Origin: Mycteria americana
Taxonomy: Eukaryota; Chordata; Aves; Ciconiiformes; Ciconiidae
Assembly (NCBI RefSeq): GCF_035582795.1
Contig: NC_134366.1
Location: 4,012,828 to 4,076,827, forward strand
Length of the DNA: 64,000 nucleotides
Direction of reading: 5' to 3'
Shown here: in pieces, positions 62,126 through 64,000 of the stretch
Numbering within the stretch: the first letter of the stretch is position 1
How the letters are laid out: every line of letters starts with the position of its first letter
Position numbers and translations under genes: made by a program
Notes under the pieces: generated by a model
Database searches by the model: none
What the model was told of the DNA's origin: nothing
The model's input: the letters and a program-made list of their open reading frames with translations, nothing else

Positions 62126-64000
62126 GAAATTCGGCACGATGTCAATGGAAATTGTTGACAGAAATAAAGCAGCTTCTTACTGGGTGATTCTGTTCCTCCA
62201 AAAATTAGCCCTTAGGTCAAACCAATTTGCTGAGCCACAAAAAAAAGAGAAAAGGACAAGAAAAAGAAAAAGTGTTAACTTACCCGTAGCATACTCAACC
62301 TTTTGTCTAACAACAGAAAAAACAAACTAAAAACAAACAAACAAGACTGCCTGGCAGAAAGACATCACTTTTATTTCTTCCCTCATTTTAATTGCAGTTG
62401 TAGACTAGATTCAAACAGGATAGCAATAAAAAAGCCCCACAAGGTTTATGTTCTACCATGAAAGGGAAATGAGGTCTATTCAAACAAGAAATCGTCTCCT
62501 AAATCAATTGGGTGCCTTTGACTCCTTCCCTCCTTTCCTATCATGGAGGCTGACAAGCAAGTAATTTTAAATAATAAATTGCTACACTAGTGGGTGGCTC
62601 TGCAAATTTTCCCGGAAGATGCATGGAAATTTTGGGTGTTGAGGACTTAACACTATCTATGAATAAAGAAATTTGACTAAAGAAATTCTTAAAATGTCAT
62701 CTTGATAGAAACAAAGTGGCTTCTGATTGAGGCACGTAGCCTTCAGTTTGTGAGGGCCTAAGTTGTCAAGTTCAAAGCCTCGGTTAAAGCAATTTCTCAT
62801 CTATCAGGAATTATAATAAAGAAAAGACCTTCATGGGAATAATAATCTTATGTCTTGATGATGGACCTTGCAGCTCCTGCTGCCCTTAGTGACTTCAACT
62901 GTAAGTCAACCCTATAAAAAGTACAGCAGATAGATCAGCGTAACTGAATTCACGCTCACCATCTATCTTGGGCACAGGGATAAGAGGCTTCAAACACACA
63001 TTTTCCCTGTTAACATGCTGATCTGCATCAATGGTGCCCCAGAAACATTATGCAAGAGTGCTCTTAAGCCTTGGTAATAGCAAATTAATTCAATTTATCT
63101 TAACCCACTTTCCTCTAGGTCACAATACATTACATTTTCATGCTCTCATCATTGCCTAAGAGCGCCCACTGGAATACTTACTCTATGTCAGCTGTCACTG
63201 GGCAATTTATTAAGCCATTATAACCTGGATTTGTGTCTGAGCTTGTTGATTTGTTACCGCTTTCATAAAGCAGAAATGCTATTTCTAGACTGATGGCTGT
63301 GCTGTACAGCCATACACATGCACGTGCACACTACTTCAGCAAGCTAAGTCTTGCCTGCTCCCATCAAGACTGTGGAAGGATGGAGATATTAGGAAGAAGC
63401 TATTGGGCTCAAGCTCCATCTCTCTCTCCTGTGCCACCACTTCCACTTGCACCAAGGCTGGGCCACTACCGAACCTGGACAGAGTATTATTTCTCTGGTT
63501 AATCATTTCTCTAGCAATAGCTCAACCCATATGGACCCCAAAGTCCCATGAGATAACCTTGGCCTTTCTTTGGGCTTTCACCTCTTTAATGCCAGCTGAA
63601 AATGGCAAGGCATTTAAAAGTCTGTCTCTGCTAATACGGAAATTACATGAGACAATCTCTATTTTATGTGCTTGCAACACAGCAAAGCATGGCAGGGTCA
63701 GATCCCACACTTGCAGAAACCTTGCGAACTCTATTAAAATAAAAGGAGCTGTACCAGTTTACACCAACAAAAAATGTGGTCCACATGACTGCACTTTATG
63801 CCTTGCCCACTTCCCACACAGGCTTCCTCAAATACAACACTATCTGTTGAATTCAGTAGGAAGCTCTTATGTCTGCTTTTCCCCCCATAAGAAGCAAGTT
63901 TAAGCCCCATGACTGTGATCCTCAAGGCTATTTAAGCATTTCTCTTCCACTGATTTTAACAGAGGTTATGTAACTGTCAGTCTTTGAGGGACTTGGCCTT

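Larger units (their letters stand above)
54317..64000 (-). other. VIPR1: presumed long VIPR1 intron upstream of the TM3 exon
   Basis: 9.7 kb with no VIPR1 exon found. I looked on the minus strand for the TM2 exon (expected HCTRNYIHMHLF-like coding), the TM1 exon and the ectodomain exons with their conserved cysteines. I saw none, so I infer they are beyond 64000. Features inside are the CR1 copy, an A-rich tract at 55132-55155, a short repeated motif at 54.6/55.0 kb and an old repeat fragment at 62.05 kb. Confidence 0.6.

Noticed and set aside
54317..64000. Upstream VIPR1 exons (TM1, TM2, ectodomain) within the window
   Set aside because: Several gtaag- and gtagg-like donors were examined (reverse strand near 55784, 58525, 62275, 62955 and 63180), but none follows coding sequence like the expected VPAC1 exons.

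Overview
The window is nuclear DNA from an amniote, almost certainly a bird. It has a split G-protein-coupled receptor gene, compact introns, two CR1 LINE 3' ends of avian type with the ATTCTRTG-like terminus, an LTR that I recognise as a common avian repeat, and older worn repeats (MIR-like, L2-like, CR1-like). There are no operons, bacterial-type genes, CRISPR arrays or convincing RNA genes.

The only gene I can support is the 3' half of VIPR1, the VIP/PACAP receptor VPAC1 (class B GPCR), on the minus strand. Seven coding exons run from 54316 down to the stop codon at 37633. They cover TM3 to the cytoplasmic tail: 741 nt, 246 codons plus stop. All are open, in phase and bounded by AG/GT splice sites. 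Exons for the signal peptide, the hormone-binding ectodomain and TM1-TM2 were not found and probably lie beyond position 64000, so the gene is cut by the window edge.

Layout: 1-37.6 kb lies downstream of VIPR1 and holds no recognisable gene. It contains a solo LTR-like element (15.70-16.33 kb), a MIR-like SINE (11.5 kb), a decayed CR1-like piece (17.3 kb), scattered copies of an old repeat, simple repeats, and two copies of an unnamed repeat (3.1 and 4.8 kb). 37.6-54.3 kb is the VIPR1 gene body. Its introns carry an L2-clade reverse transcriptase fossil (41.9-43.2 kb), a CpG-dense block beside a reverse MIR and an old CR1-like fragment (46.0-47.0 kb), a young-looking CR1 3' end (49.5-50.1 kb), a pair of related unnamed repeats either side of the 61-bp exon, and a long composite pentanucleotide repeat (53.5 kb). 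54.3-64 kb is presumably a long upstream VIPR1 intron, with another CR1 on the minus strand (60.9-61.4 kb).

I found no new biological system. The most useful leads are the two unnamed repeat pairs, the intronic CpG-dense block, and the clear L2-type fossil. Repeat calls rest on recognising family sequences from memory, not on database searches.
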